Below, piece by piece: positions 1 through 6,712 of a DNA stretch of 9,779 nucleotides; position 1 is the first letter of the stretch; each line of letters begins with the position of its first letter. The translations under genes and the position numbers were made by a program. The DNA lies in the NCBI GenBank assembly GCA_016716085.1, contig JADJWY010000018.1, positions 1 to 9,779 on the forward strand, written 5' to 3'. The notes under the pieces are model-generated. The model was not told the origin of the DNA and ran no database searches. It saw nothing but the letters and a program-made list of their open reading frames with translations. This DNA comes from Hahellaceae bacterium. GTDB taxonomy: Bacteria > Pseudomonadota > Gammaproteobacteria > Pseudomonadales > Oleiphilaceae.

Positions 1-73
1 CTTGTTAGTGATAAGAACTTTCTATGAATGACTTAAAGCTCAGGGGGCGGCAGTTATGTTCGATAATTCTTTG

Positions 74-442
74 TCAGAATACAAGGGAAAGCTCTGATCT
101 CAATTGTTGCACCAAATTTCGCACTGGGGTGATATCAAAAATAAAAAAGTAAAAAGGTGCATTTTTTTCAATGGCCATTCGTCGTTGCCATGGAATGAGG
201 GCCCATAGATATTTATGCAAATGACTGCAGGTAATATAGGCTTTGTCATGAAGAACGTTTACTTCGTCAATCCAATGAAAGCGGTGATCTTGTAGTATTT
301 TCACCATGACTTTAGTCTTTAAGTCATAGGCAAACAAACCGGCATGCTCAACATCGCCAAACCACAAAATTCCTGTATCATCGATAGGAAACCCGTCGAT
401 AATGGGAAATTTGGCAAGACCTCTTGCTTTTTCTGGTGAATA
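74..442 (-). CDS. C-terminal fragment of royal-jelly/Yellow-family propeller
   Basis: The frame opens at a TGA at 443-445 and reads SPEKARGLAKFPIIDGFPID, then DDTGILWFGDVEHAGLFAYD. It continues through ILQDHRFHWIDEVNVLHD, AYITCSHLHKYLW and NAPFYFFIFDI to a TGA at 74-76. These match the last blades of the family, where DxRlxWPDgfsfgpdgylY and the tsqiH segment are typical; Ile replaces the usual Pro in HWID. The final segment looks like a natural C terminus, so the gene end is probably complete. No terminator-like hairpin is apparent in the 73 bp to the window edge. Confidence 0.7.
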   Translation of the reverse strand, partial: YSPEKARGLAKFPIIDGFPIDDTGILWFGDVEHAGLFAYDLKTKVMVKILQDHRFHWIDEVNVLHDKAYITCSHLHKYLWALIPWQRRMAIEKNAPFYFFIFDITPVRNLVQQLRSELSLVF

Positions 443-818
443 TCAAAGCATTTACAACCTGTATTTCTGGCATCTGCATACGACGAAAATAGAGTTCGTT
501 GTTGAAGGCGGCAATACCGTCAACGCCACCCCAAGCGAGTTCACCAAGCCAAGTGCGTGCTGGGTCGTCACGGCTTGGGTAGAGATGATATCCGCCGTCT
601 TCAACCATTGGATCTCCATCAAGAAACCGATGATGATCAATTACGTGCGCCCCATTCTGGTCAAATTGAAGTACAATTTCAATGATTCCACTTTTGGCAT
701 TGAAGAACCCTAAGGGGGATCTGCCAGGTGCTGTGTCTGATATAAATACATGCGTGCTATCTCGCTTGTCAACAAACGCGAAATCATTTGGCATTTGCCC
801 CAGCTTGATGGGGAATAC
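378..818 (-). CDS. Middle fragment of royal-jelly/Yellow-family propeller
   Basis: This piece continues in the same frame directly after the TAA at 819-821, giving SFPIKLGQMPNDFAFVDK. It carries DSTHVFISDTAPG, SGIIEIVLQF, TWLGELAWGGVDGIAAF and NELYFRRMQMPEI, all matching the middle of the family domain (DxxxAYIsDt, DGIAlSpdg.LYf). After about FTRK the frame loses similarity. The correct reading jumps to the next frame within 430-440, around a 'ttttctgg' stretch. ATG 792-794 has no convincing ribosome site, so separate translation is unlikely. Confidence 0.7.
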   Translation of the reverse strand, partial: VFPIKLGQMPNDFAFVDKRDSTHVFISDTAPGRSPLGFFNAKSGIIEIVLQFDQNGAHVIDHHRFLDGDPMVEDGGYHLYPSRDDPARTWLGELAWGGVDGIAAFNNELYFRRMQMPEIQVVNALIFTRKSKRSCQISHYRRVSYR

Positions 819-1697
819 TTAGTTGAGCAAAAGTTGATCTGTTTGCAGGTCAACCACAACGAGTCTACCAGAATGGACCCCATATGCACCATGATCGACG
901 ATATATAGCCGGCCTTGGTGCGCTTCAATACCAAGAGAATTACGAAGTTTTCTTTGGAGATCTAATTGGTTTGGAGGATACGGAGTAAGTTGTCCATTTT
1001 CTAATTGAAGTTCGTATATTTGTATGTCTGAAAAATTTGCATCAGGAAACGGTGTCAAAAATACGCGAATTTGATTCTTTAATTGAGATATTGCAACATT
1101 TCCTGGTGGCCAGGGAACTTCAAATAATTGTGGGTTAATTTTGTCCCAAGATAGGAGAGGTGGTAAATCTTCGGCTCCATGGATAAGACGTTTGCCCTTA
1201 TTATCAATGATGCCAAGGATGGACTCGGGAATTAACTGATGCTTGCGTGCTAGGTATTGCGCTTGGATATCGAATTTCCAATATTGTTCGCGTGGATCCT
1301 GCGCAGTTCTGATTTGGTCTAGAATAGATTCATAGCGCGTTTCAATCTCTTGAAGAGCAGCCTCTTTCGTCAGTCTGTCAAGCGCTTGAAGCGACTGCGC
1401 GGGATTTAGAATAGAGGCCACACCTGCATGCAACTCAATTGTCCATTCTGAAATTTCTATCTTTCCATTTCGATTTTGATCAAAGGAACGCATAAAACTT
1501 GTAAAGTCAAAAATATAATTCTTTTTGTAATGGGTCAGCGCTGCCTTTTCGTCATATTCAATGATGCGGACTGGCATATGGTTTGGTGGCGAAGACGTAA
1601 TTGCCAGAAATAGGACTACTAGCGCGATAATACATGTCACGACGATCCACAATAATGACTGTTTAAATGAATGAGTTAAGGTTAAATTCTGAGACAT
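819..1697 (-). CDS. N-terminal fragment: TM segment, EF-hand and first blades of royal-jelly/Yellow domain
   Basis: The start was chosen at ATG 1695-1697 (MSQNLTLTHSF) because TAAGGTG lies 4-5 bp upstream. The longer reading to 1778 passes through tandem repeats and looks like non-coding sequence. Residues about 17-37 (LLWIVVTCIIALVVLFLAI) form one strong membrane helix, probably a signal anchor with the rest outside the cytoplasm. A perfect 12-residue EF-hand loop, DQNRNGKIEISE, is encoded at 1446-1481 after FTSFMRSF; it has D, N, N at positions 1, 3 and 5, Gly at 6 and Glu at 12, all standard for Ca2+ binding. A helical stretch (ALDRLTKEAALQEIETRYE) follows, and then the propeller begins at about 1130. 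It ends at TAA 819-821 inside the propeller. Confidence 0.82.
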   Translation of the reverse strand: MSQNLTLTHSFKQSLLWIVVTCIIALVVLFLAITSSPPNHMPVRIIEYDEKAALTHYKKNYIFDFTSFMRSFDQNRNGKIEISEWTIELHAGVASILNPAQSLQALDRLTKEAALQEIETRYESILDQIRTAQDPREQYWKFDIQAQYLARKHQLIPESILGIIDNKGKRLIHGAEDLPPLLSWDKINPQLFEVPWPPGNVAISQLKNQIRVFLTPFPDANFSDIQIYELQLENGQLTPYPPNQLDLQRKLRNSLGIEAHQGRLYIVDHGAYGVHSGRLVVVDLQTDQLLLN

Positions 1698-1712
1698 TGC
1701 ACACCTTAGAGC
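1698..1712 (-). promoter_or_regulatory. Ribosome binding site of the EF-hand/royal-jelly gene
   Basis: On the minus strand the sequence before ATG 1695-1697 reads gctctaaggtgtgca. TAAGGTG matches the Shine-Dalgarno core with a 4-5 bp gap. This selects the start at 1697 over the longer reading frame that opens at 1778. Confidence 0.6.
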
Positions 1713-1770
1713 AAGAGCGTAAAGTATAGAGCAAGAGCATAAAGTATAGAGCAAGAGGGTAAAGTATGGA
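1711..1770. repeat. Three tandem 20-bp repeats upstream of the EF-hand/royal-jelly gene
   Basis: Units at 1711-1730, 1731-1750 and 1751-1770 follow gcaagagcRtaaagtataga. Units 1 and 2 differ at one base (gcgt versus gcat). Unit 3 has two further differences (gggt, tatgga). On the minus strand each unit contains TATACT, or CATACT in the unit farthest from the gene, a -10-like hexamer. The array ends 13 bp before ATG 1697, just upstream of the ribosome site. It could be a promoter or operator array or simply a slippage product. Confidence 0.85.
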
Positions 1771-1898
1771 AATTGCATGAATCATCAGGGGAACGCTGAA
1801 GAATAGTGCGATTTTCTTTCTCACTCTTCGGCCGTGGAGAGCGATTTTTTTGATCAACCAGCCCGTATTCACGGGTGCGGCCTAGCAGTAATGTGGGC
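1771..1898. other. Intergenic stretch between broken Yellow-family gene and IS remnant
   Basis: No gene is supported here. It holds the terminator-like hairpin described separately and a short perfect inverted repeat, CCCGT-ATTC-ACGGG, at 1862-1875. Base composition changes from AT-rich to GC-rich at about 1830-1870. From 1899 to 2113, inside the proposed IS, nothing coding could be recognised with confidence either, although both strands have short open frames. Confidence 0.5.
1821..1851 (+). terminator. Terminator-like hairpin with T7 tail, orphan
   Basis: TCACTCTTC (1821-1829) can pair with GGAGAGCGA (1836-1844) at 8 of 9 positions (one A-C mismatch, one G-T pair) around the loop GGCCGT, followed by seven T residues at 1845-1851. 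This is the form of a Rho-independent terminator for plus-strand transcription. No intact plus-strand gene precedes it in the window, so it may be left over from a lost gene or be coincidental. Confidence 0.35.
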
Positions 1899-2955
1899 CT
1901 TGATCATCCTCCCGGCCAATACCGGATGAAGATCATGTGAATGTGAAGCTGGAAGACAGTCTCGAGGAGGTCGGCAGGCTACAGAACAACTCGTACTCTT
2001 GGAAGTGGAACCTAGCCTTGAGTAAGCGGAGGCCGGAGTCCTCCCATGCCTGACAGTAGACGAGATGCCTGTGCATTTCCAGCGCCGATGGCACCCGAGC
2101 AAAGAGATGCGCGATGAGCAAGCGGTTTCCGCGTCAGGAGCAGGCCGAGCGTCTTGCCGCGGTTCAGGAGCGACTGGCGCAAGGCCAATCGCAGCCTAGG
2201 GTTGCCGAGGAGGTGGCTATTGCCCGTTCGACCGTGCAGGATTGGCTGGGGGAGGCCGCCGAGCCGTGCGGTTCCGGCGGCATTGCGAGCCTTCTACGCC
2301 CCCGCGGAGGGTGTTGCCTGGTTGCATCGGCAGGTTCTGGCGGCCCGTCTGGTCATCACGGTGCTGACCGGAGCCGGCATTCGTCAGGTGTGTACTTTCC
2401 TGGAGCTGAGCGGGTTGTCGGCGTTCGTGGCCAGTTCCTTCGGCAGCCAACTGAAGCTTAACGCCGCATTGGAGGCGGCGGTGGTCGCCTACGCCGAGCA
2501 GCAACGGCACCGGTTGGCGACGGAGATGCCGCCGCGGCGCATCACCGTCAGTGAGGACGAAACCTATTATCCCGAGATCTGCCTGGTGGCCATCGAGCTG
2601 GTGTCGAACTTCATTCTGCGCGAGTGTTATGCCCCGGATCGCTTGGCGGCAACCTGGACGGGGGCGTTGAACGAGGCGCTCGAGGGCTTGCGCGTAGAGG
2701 TTGTTCAAGGGGCTGGTGACGAGGCCAAAGGGCTGCTGCGCCATGTCGAACCTGACATCAAAGCCCATCACTCGCCCGATCTGTTCCACCTCCAACGCGA
2801 GGTTTCCAAGGCCACCGCCTTGCCCGTGGCACGCGCGCATGAGCAAGCCGAGGAGGCCAGCGAACAAGCCCGCGAGGTGGTCGCGGCGCAACGGCGCGCC
2901 CTGCCTGTCTCGAACCGCTGACGGCGAAAAGCGGGTGGCCGTTAAGATAATCAAG
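1899..2955 (+). mobile_element. Insertion-sequence remnant with candidate terminal inverted repeats
   Basis: A GC-rich block, unlike the AT-richer sequence to its left, carries a broken transposase gene. The sequences at 1899-1918 (cttgatcatcctcccggcca) and the reverse complement of 2936-2955 (cttgattatcttaacggcca) match at 16 of 20 positions and do not extend further in either direction, as expected of terminal inverted repeats. No target-site duplication is evident next to them. If these are the ends, the element is ~1.06 kb, too short for a full transposase of this type, so it has lost internal sequence. The right end lies 12 bp from the PKS stop codon. The boundaries are a proposal; the transposase itself is clearer. 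Confidence 0.5.
2114..2921 (+). pseudogene. Transposase (DUF6399-like family), frameshifted and C-terminally truncated
   Basis: The reading begins at ATG 2114 with a helix-turn-helix-like segment (VAEEVAIARSTVQDWLGEA). Near 2260 the good reading moves one frame over, giving ALRAFYAPAEGVAWLHRQVL and then continuing to a TGA at 2919-2921. The central part holds acidic motifs VSEDETYYPE, GAGDEAKGLL and HHSPDLFHLQREV, with SNFILRECYA between them. This pattern is remembered from bacterial transposase-like proteins with a DUF6399 domain and fits a DDE-type nuclease; the family name is from memory. After AHEQAEEASEQARE, where a coiled-coil region and a further C-terminal part would follow, the frame ends. 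With a frameshift and a missing end it should be inactive. High GC content and strong Ala/Arg codon bias set it apart from both neighbours. Confidence 0.75.
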
Positions 2956-2967
2956 CCTTTGGATTGT

Positions 2968-5406
2968 TCAGTGGCGATCGAGTGCCTTTGCGAGGGCGGT
3001 CACGGTACCTCTGATCTGCTCCTCAGTGTGCAAACAGGAGACAAAAAACCGCAGCCGGGCCTGTTTTTCAGGCACAGCCGGATAGATAACGGGCAACACA
3101 TTGATGCCCTGCTCAAAAAGCGCGTTTGACACGAGCATCGCTCGCAGAGAACTACCCGTGATAGCGGGTATGACTGATAAACCCGCACTGGTCCCCGTGT
3201 CGATACCAGCCCCCTTTGCCAGGTCCAGAAATAACCTTCCCCGTGCATGAAGTACGTCCACGCGCCGGGGTTCTCGAAGCAATTTTGCCAGGGACGCCAG
3301 TGCCGCCCCCGCAAGAGAGGGGGCCAAACCTACGCTATAGAGGATTCCGGGCGCTAAATGCCGCAGGTTTTCCACAAGCACGCTACTGCCAGCAATAAAT
3401 CCCCCACATGCCGCCAGCGTCTTACTTAAGGTACCCATCCAGATATCGATATCACCACCAGACAGATTGAAGTGTTCTCGTATACCGAGGCCATTTCGCC
3501 CCATGACACCAAATGAATGTGCCTCATCCACCATGAGAAAACACTGGTATCGCCGTTTGAGCTCGATAAAACGCGGCAGGTCAGGGAAATCACCATCCAT
3601 GCTATATATGCCCTCGAGCACGATGAGCACGCGCTCATAGATCAGTCGCTGCTCATCGAGCATGGCCCGCAGCGCCCCCCAATCGTTATGCGGAAAGGGT
3701 AGCCGCTTTGAACCAGCGAGTTGTATGCCTTGAATGATGCTGTTATGAATGAGTTCATCATGGACGATGAGATCGCGGGGGCCGAACAGATATCCGATCG
3801 TCGTGACATTAGTGGCGTGCCCACTAACCAGGACAACGCAATCTTCCACCTGAAGGGTAGACGCAATGGCCCGTTCCAACTCGCTATGGATCGTCAATTG
3901 CCCCGATACCACTCGACTCGCAAAGGCAGAGGTTCCATGCTCCCTCATCGCCTCGCTAGCCGCAGCGATAATGTCCGGATCACCAGAAAAGCCAAAATAA
4001 TTGTAAGTTGCGTAGTTAATGTAGTCCTTGCTTCCAATCCGGATGGTATCTCTTGCAGGACCTTGGTGCTCCCTAAAGAAGGGGCTAGGGATACCTAAAG
4101 TCGTTGCGACTTCTTCAGCCTCCACCAACTGCAGATAGCCTGGGTGTAAATCAAGGCGGGTGAAACGCTCAGGCACGTTCATTCTGTGTTTATCCGCTTT
4201 CGGTCGGATGGGCTTGACATCGGGCATCTTTGGAACGAAAGCCTCCTCCGCCATTTGAGTACCCTTGGATGCCGCCCTTTGCTGGATCATCTGAGCTCTC
4301 ATCTGATAATGCATGTGCTCATGCTCACCAGCGCTTCTTGTAATTAGCGAGCGTTCATCATTCGATTGGGCTGGACGACCAATCATCTGGTATGACTCGG
4401 TTCGCTGGTCTGGCTCTGCAGCAGGAGGGGCATCTCTAGGTGATGTCGATGACGGCTCGAGAACGCCACCTGCTTGAATCGTTGCTTTTGCATCTAGGGG
4501 ATTTATTCCATTACTCACTGTTCCTTGTGTAATGCCATCATCAATTGACCTGCTGGCGTCGCTGTCCAGGCGCTGAAGGGTGTGATGGCTAGGCTCCGCA
4601 ACGGGAGAAGAATCACCAGATAACATGGAAAGGGCACCATGAACAAGATCAAGAGGAGTAGACTCACCCGCGAAGCGATGAATAGGAAGCGCGATACCAA
4701 TTTTGGCCTCAATTCGAGCCATCAGTTCAACCGCCATTAACGAATCGATACCGATTTGTTTCAGCGGCCGATCGAAAGACACAAGATGTGGCGACACACG
4801 TAGGACATCGGCGATCTCACGTCGCAGAAATTCAGCGACAATATCTAATTGTTCCTGCGCGCCCGCTGTACTCAATCGCTCTCGAAGCCCACAGCAGAGG
4901 CATCTTCTCCCGTATTGATTTCGTCGTGCGCCACAAGATCGAATCTGGATGATCGAATAAGCGCACCCAAGCCCTGAGGATTGCCGGGTCCATTTGAAGG
5001 AACTGATCAACCCCTGGCAGGCGCCATTGGCAAGAAATCTCTGTAATGCCTCAAAGGCTTGGGCGGAGTGTATTCCACGCCATTGAAGACGCGAGAAGTG
5101 CTGGGCTAATTCCGGACTGCGTGTCACAAAACCAACATCCTTGATGCGATCCAGTTGAAGAGCTAGGGCAGGTAGCCTTAGACGCCGGCGTTCATTCGCT
5201 ACCGCTTCACAAAACATGTTAGCCGCAACGTAATTAGCCTGCCCAAGATTTCCAATCACGGCACTGATTGAAGAAAGTAATACAAAAAAATCAAGTTTTC
5301 GGTTGCGTGTCAGCAAGTGTAAGTTCCATGCACCATAGGCTTTAGGTTGCATCACCAGGTCAAAACTTTCCTGATCCATATCCCGGATGAAACAATCACG
5401 ATACAC
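2968..5406 (-). CDS. PKS C-terminal fragment: KR end, ACP, linker and alpha-oxoamine synthase
   Basis: This is the longest open frame of the window (812 codons; PKS-like reading begins upstream at about 5460). Order by residue: KR catalytic half 1-100; post-KR segment to ~180; ACP ~185-258 with IGIDSLMAVEL, phosphopantetheine Ser222 (TCG, 4741-4743); a polar, Pro/Ser/Gln-rich linker 262-410; alpha-oxoamine synthase 411-810. Residues ~142-177 (4877-4984) read better in another frame, which gives NPQGLGALIRSSRFDLVAHD, so a compensated frameshift pair is likely there. The ACP holds the finished chain as a thioester for the fused AOS, which would release it. The ATG at 5404-5406 is internal to the KR and is not a natural start. 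The stop is TGA at 2968-2970. Confidence 0.93.
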   Translation of the reverse strand: MYRDCFIRDMDQESFDLVMQPKAYGAWNLHLLTRNRKLDFFVLLSSISAVIGNLGQANYVAANMFCEAVANERRRLRLPALALQLDRIKDVGFVTRSPELAQHFSRLQWRGIHSAQAFEALQRFLANGACQGLISSFKWTRQSSGLGCAYSIIQIRSCGARRNQYGRRCLCCGLRERLSTAGAQEQLDIVAEFLRREIADVLRVSPHLVSFDRPLKQIGIDSLMAVELMARIEAKIGIALPIHRFAGESTPLDLVHGALSMLSGDSSPVAEPSHHTLQRLDSDASRSIDDGITQGTVSNGINPLDAKATIQAGGVLEPSSTSPRDAPPAAEPDQRTESYQMIGRPAQSNDERSLITRSAGEHEHMHYQMRAQMIQQRAASKGTQMAEEAFVPKMPDVKPIRPKADKHRMNVPERFTRLDLHPGYLQLVEAEEVATTLGIPSPFFREHQGPARDTIRIGSKDYINYATYNYFGFSGDPDIIAAASEAMREHGTSAFASRVVSGQLTIHSELERAIASTLQVEDCVVLVSGHATNVTTIGYLFGPRDLIVHDELIHNSIIQGIQLAGSKRLPFPHNDWGALRAMLDEQRLIYERVLIVLEGIYSMDGDFPDLPRFIELKRRYQCFLMVDEAHSFGVMGRNGLGIREHFNLSGGDIDIWMGTLSKTLAACGGFIAGSSVLVENLRHLAPGILYSVGLAPSLAGAALASLAKLLREPRRVDVLHARGRLFLDLAKGAGIDTGTSAGLSVIPAITGSSLRAMLVSNALFEQGINVLPVIYPAVPEKQARLRFFVSCLHTEEQIRGTVTALAKALDRH
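2971..4176 (-). other. PLP-dependent alpha-oxoamine synthase (AOS) release domain
   Basis: About 400 residues belong to fold-type I of PLP enzymes, the family of 8-amino-7-oxononanoate synthase, 2-amino-3-ketobutyrate CoA ligase, 5-aminolevulinate synthase and serine palmitoyltransferase. Visible motifs are YNYFGFSGDPDI near the N terminus, HGTSAFASRVVSGQLTIH, SGHATN, His554 in DELIHNSI (ring-stacking position), MVDEAHSFGVMG with Asp627 and His630, and the PLP lysine Lys662 in GTLSKTLAACGGF (codon 3421-3423). The family condenses an acyl thioester with an amino acid, releasing CO2 and giving an alpha-aminoketone. Here the acyl donor would be the PKS-bound chain. Comparable roles in known pathways are Fum8 (fumonisin), the SxtA C-terminal domain (saxitoxin) and PigH (prodigiosin). 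The amino acid used cannot be read from the sequence. Confidence 0.93.
4633..4854 (-). other. Acyl carrier protein (ACP) domain
   Basis: The domain runs from about EQLDIVAEFLRREIADVL to the helix ending LVHGALSML. The phosphopantetheine attachment motif is IGIDSLMAVELMARIE, with the modified serine encoded at 4741-4743. The DSL signature and the spacing of the flanking helices are typical. A single ACP is visible. It lies directly before the linker to the AOS domain, so it is the likely thioester donor for that enzyme. Confidence 0.93.
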
Positions 5407-5675
5407 AGCGGAAGCATGGATCAGGCCGCGCAGGGGGGGTAAAGCACTATCGATCTCCTTGAAAATTCTTCCATTTCGTTCAGGTTTGCAACATCAGACT
5501 TCCTGGCAAGAACGGTGACTCCTTTTGCTCTGAGTCGGTTCAATCCTTCCTGGGCTTCCTCAGATACTGGACCACTACTGCTGGTCAATGCCAAATACTT
5601 TACCCCGCGATTTGCCATATACTCGGCTAAGGATAACCCCAATCCCCTCAGGCCACCTGTGATCAAATAGGTGGC
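5095..5675 (-). other. PKS ketoreductase (KR) domain, composite of two frames
   Basis: The N-terminal part carries the TGGLRGLG nucleotide loop, and the C-terminal part carries FVLLSSISAVIGN and GQANYVAANMFCEA. These supply the catalytic Ser (second Ser of LSS), Tyr and Asn of the short-chain dehydrogenase type, so the KR should be active once the frames are joined at about 5460. The segment before the active site reads AVYRDCFIRDMD where modular B-type KRs have VLDD. The final Asp is kept, and the wording is closer to the 'VLRD..f..M' of fungal highly reducing PKSs. Stereochemistry cannot be assigned firmly from this. Confidence 0.82.
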
Positions 5676-6212
5676 ATCTCCGCACATGGGGAATCGTGCA
5701 TTGCTCACAGCCTCACGGCTTACTAAGGAAGTCTGATCTACAGTCAGTACAATTTTTCCAACATGCCTACCTTGCGCCATTTCTCTGAATGCCTCAGAAG
5801 CATCAGCAAACTGGAATATGCGATAAGGTAGTGGCTTCACGACCTCCTGTTCCAAAAGGAGGCGAATTTCCTGTAACAAAGGCCCGCTCTGTTCAGGAGA
5901 CATGGCACGTGCCATATCAATTGCAAAATAGGATAAACTCTGACGAAACGGATGTAAACTGATCGCGGACCCGCCGTAGATATCTCGTTTACCAAGTTCT
6001 AGGAACCGCCCATGTACGCGTAAAAGTTCAAGACTCCTGACGATAGCCTCCCCCGCCAGGGAGTTAAGGATAATATCCACGCCCTCGTTCATGGAATACG
6101 CGAGAATTTCCTCCGCAAAACGGACGGAACGCGAATCCGATACGTGGTGTAATCCTAAATCCCTCAGAAATTGCCGCTTGAGCGTTGACCCAGCAGTGCC
6201 ATAAACTTCCAA
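5421..6212 (-). CDS. PKS fragment: C-terminal half of enoylreductase and N-terminal half of ketoreductase
   Basis: The frame is PKS-like from about 6254 to 5460. Residues 1-160 hold the ER C-terminal half (LNSLAGEAIVRS, RFLELGKRDIYGG, GRHVGKIVLTVD). Residues 181-192 (TYLITGGLRGLG, about 5637-5672) are the NADPH-binding TGGxxGLG loop of the catalytic KR, which reduces the beta-keto group. The frame ends out of phase: after NEMEEF at an A4/T4 run (5462-5465) one base seems to be missing. The true continuation, KEIDSALPPLRGLIHASAVY, is in the frame that runs into the next fragment. Confidence 0.88.
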   Translation of the reverse strand: MEVYGTAGSTLKRQFLRDLGLHHVSDSRSVRFAEEILAYSMNEGVDIILNSLAGEAIVRSLELLRVHGRFLELGKRDIYGGSAISLHPFRQSLSYFAIDMARAMSPEQSGPLLQEIRLLLEQEVVKPLPYRIFQFADASEAFREMAQGRHVGKIVLTVDQTSLVSREAVSNARFPMCGDATYLITGGLRGLGLSLAEYMANRGVKYLALTSSSGPVSEEAQEGLNRLRAKGVTVLARKSDVANLNEMEEFSRRSIVLYPPCAA

Positions 6213-6712
6213 GCCGGCGTGCAGGGCAAGATATGATGCGGCCAGACCTACTCCCCGCTGCGGAATGGATCAAAATCCTTTCTCCACTCCGCATTTTCGC
6301 CAGTCGCTGAAGAGCATGGTAAGCGGTGAAGTAGGTTGACGGGGATCGTCGCCGCATCTTCCATGGTCAAATGCGATGGCAAGTGCAATAGCATGGCGGC
6401 GGGTACCGTCAGGTGGGTCGCCATAGCGCCTAACCCCAGGCCAAAGACCCGATCCCCAATCGCAAACTGCGTCACTGACTGTCCTTTTTGCAGCACCACA
6501 CCGGCATACTCATCCCCTAGAAAATTAGCATCAGGAGCTTCGCCCGGGTAGATGCCGAGTGTTTTCATAACATCGCGAAAATTCAATCCCACTGCACAGA
6601 CTGCTATTTCAACCTCGTCGTGCGCTGGATCGCGACGTGCCATGGGCCGCAATCGCAGATTATCCGTAGACCCAGTTTTGCCAATTTGGAGTCGGCAGGG
6701 ACCATCTGTACC
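5735..6712 (-). other. PKS enoylreductase (ER) domain, composite of three frames
   Basis: The ER uses NADPH to reduce the enoyl chain made by the DH. Joining three frames gives a full medium-chain reductase fold: LNFRDVMK, then the AAT(I)P-TYFTAYHAL segment, ILIHSAAG plus VGLAASYLALHAG (the NADPH-binding GGVG loop, broken at about 6254), then DIILNSLAGEAIVRSLELL and GRFLELGKRDI, and finally AFREMAQGRHVGKIVLT. The middle frame covers only about 6254-6337. At the GGVG loop the run CAGCGGGGAGTAGG fits two missing G residues better than one inserted base, because the family sequence is AAGGVG. With the indels repaired, all expected motifs are present. Confidence 0.85.

Larger units (their letters stand above)
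74..1697 (-). pseudogene. Membrane-anchored EF-hand / major royal jelly protein (Yellow)-family protein, disrupted
   Basis: Joining three pieces gives ~540 residues. After a start at 1697 there is a membrane segment, an EF-hand, a ~100-residue helical stretch, and then a beta-propeller of the major royal jelly protein/Yellow family. Family hallmarks seen in order are FEVPWPPGNVAIS, IRVFLTPFPDANFSD, SLGIEAHQGRLYIVDHGAYG, LVVVDLQTDQLL, FAFVDKRDSTHVFISDTA, GGVDGIAAFNNELYF, DDTGILWFGDVEHAGLFAYD, and DHRFHWIDEVNVLHDKAYI. The gene is broken by an in-frame TAA at 819-821 and a one-base frame change at about 430-440. Both reading pieces fit the family on each side of the breaks. Bacterial members of this family are known, but their substrates mostly are not, so no function is proposed. 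The expression signal is an AAGGTG ribosome site upstream of ATG 1695-1697. Confidence 0.82.

Noticed and set aside
402..713. Plus-strand 103-codon open frame
   Set aside because: Antisense to the Yellow-family propeller fragments, which carry family motifs.
1711..1770. Possible CRISPR array
   Set aside because: The 20-bp units are directly adjacent with no spacers, only three copies exist, and no cas genes are near.
1663..1872. Minus-strand 69-codon hydrophobic open frame
   Set aside because: It reads through the three tandem 20-bp repeats, which create a repetitive hydrophobic translation, and it overlaps the better-supported gene start at 1697.
1869..2121. Short minus-strand open frames (62-77 codons) left of the transposase
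   Set aside because: No family resemblance, no ribosome site, and they lie inside the GC-rich IS block where chance open frames are common.
2217..2954. Minus-strand 245-codon open frame opposite the transposase
   Set aside because: GC-rich shadow of the transposase coding strand. The plus-strand reading has coherent acidic motifs, whereas this one is low-complexity Arg/Gln/Leu with no recognisable domain.
2701..3129. Plus-strand open frame spanning the transposase-PKS junction
   Set aside because: Out of frame with the transposase motifs and antisense to the PKS C-terminus; a chance frame.
3721..4098. Plus-strand 125-codon open frame
   Set aside because: Antisense to the alpha-oxoamine synthase domain, which is unambiguous on the minus strand.
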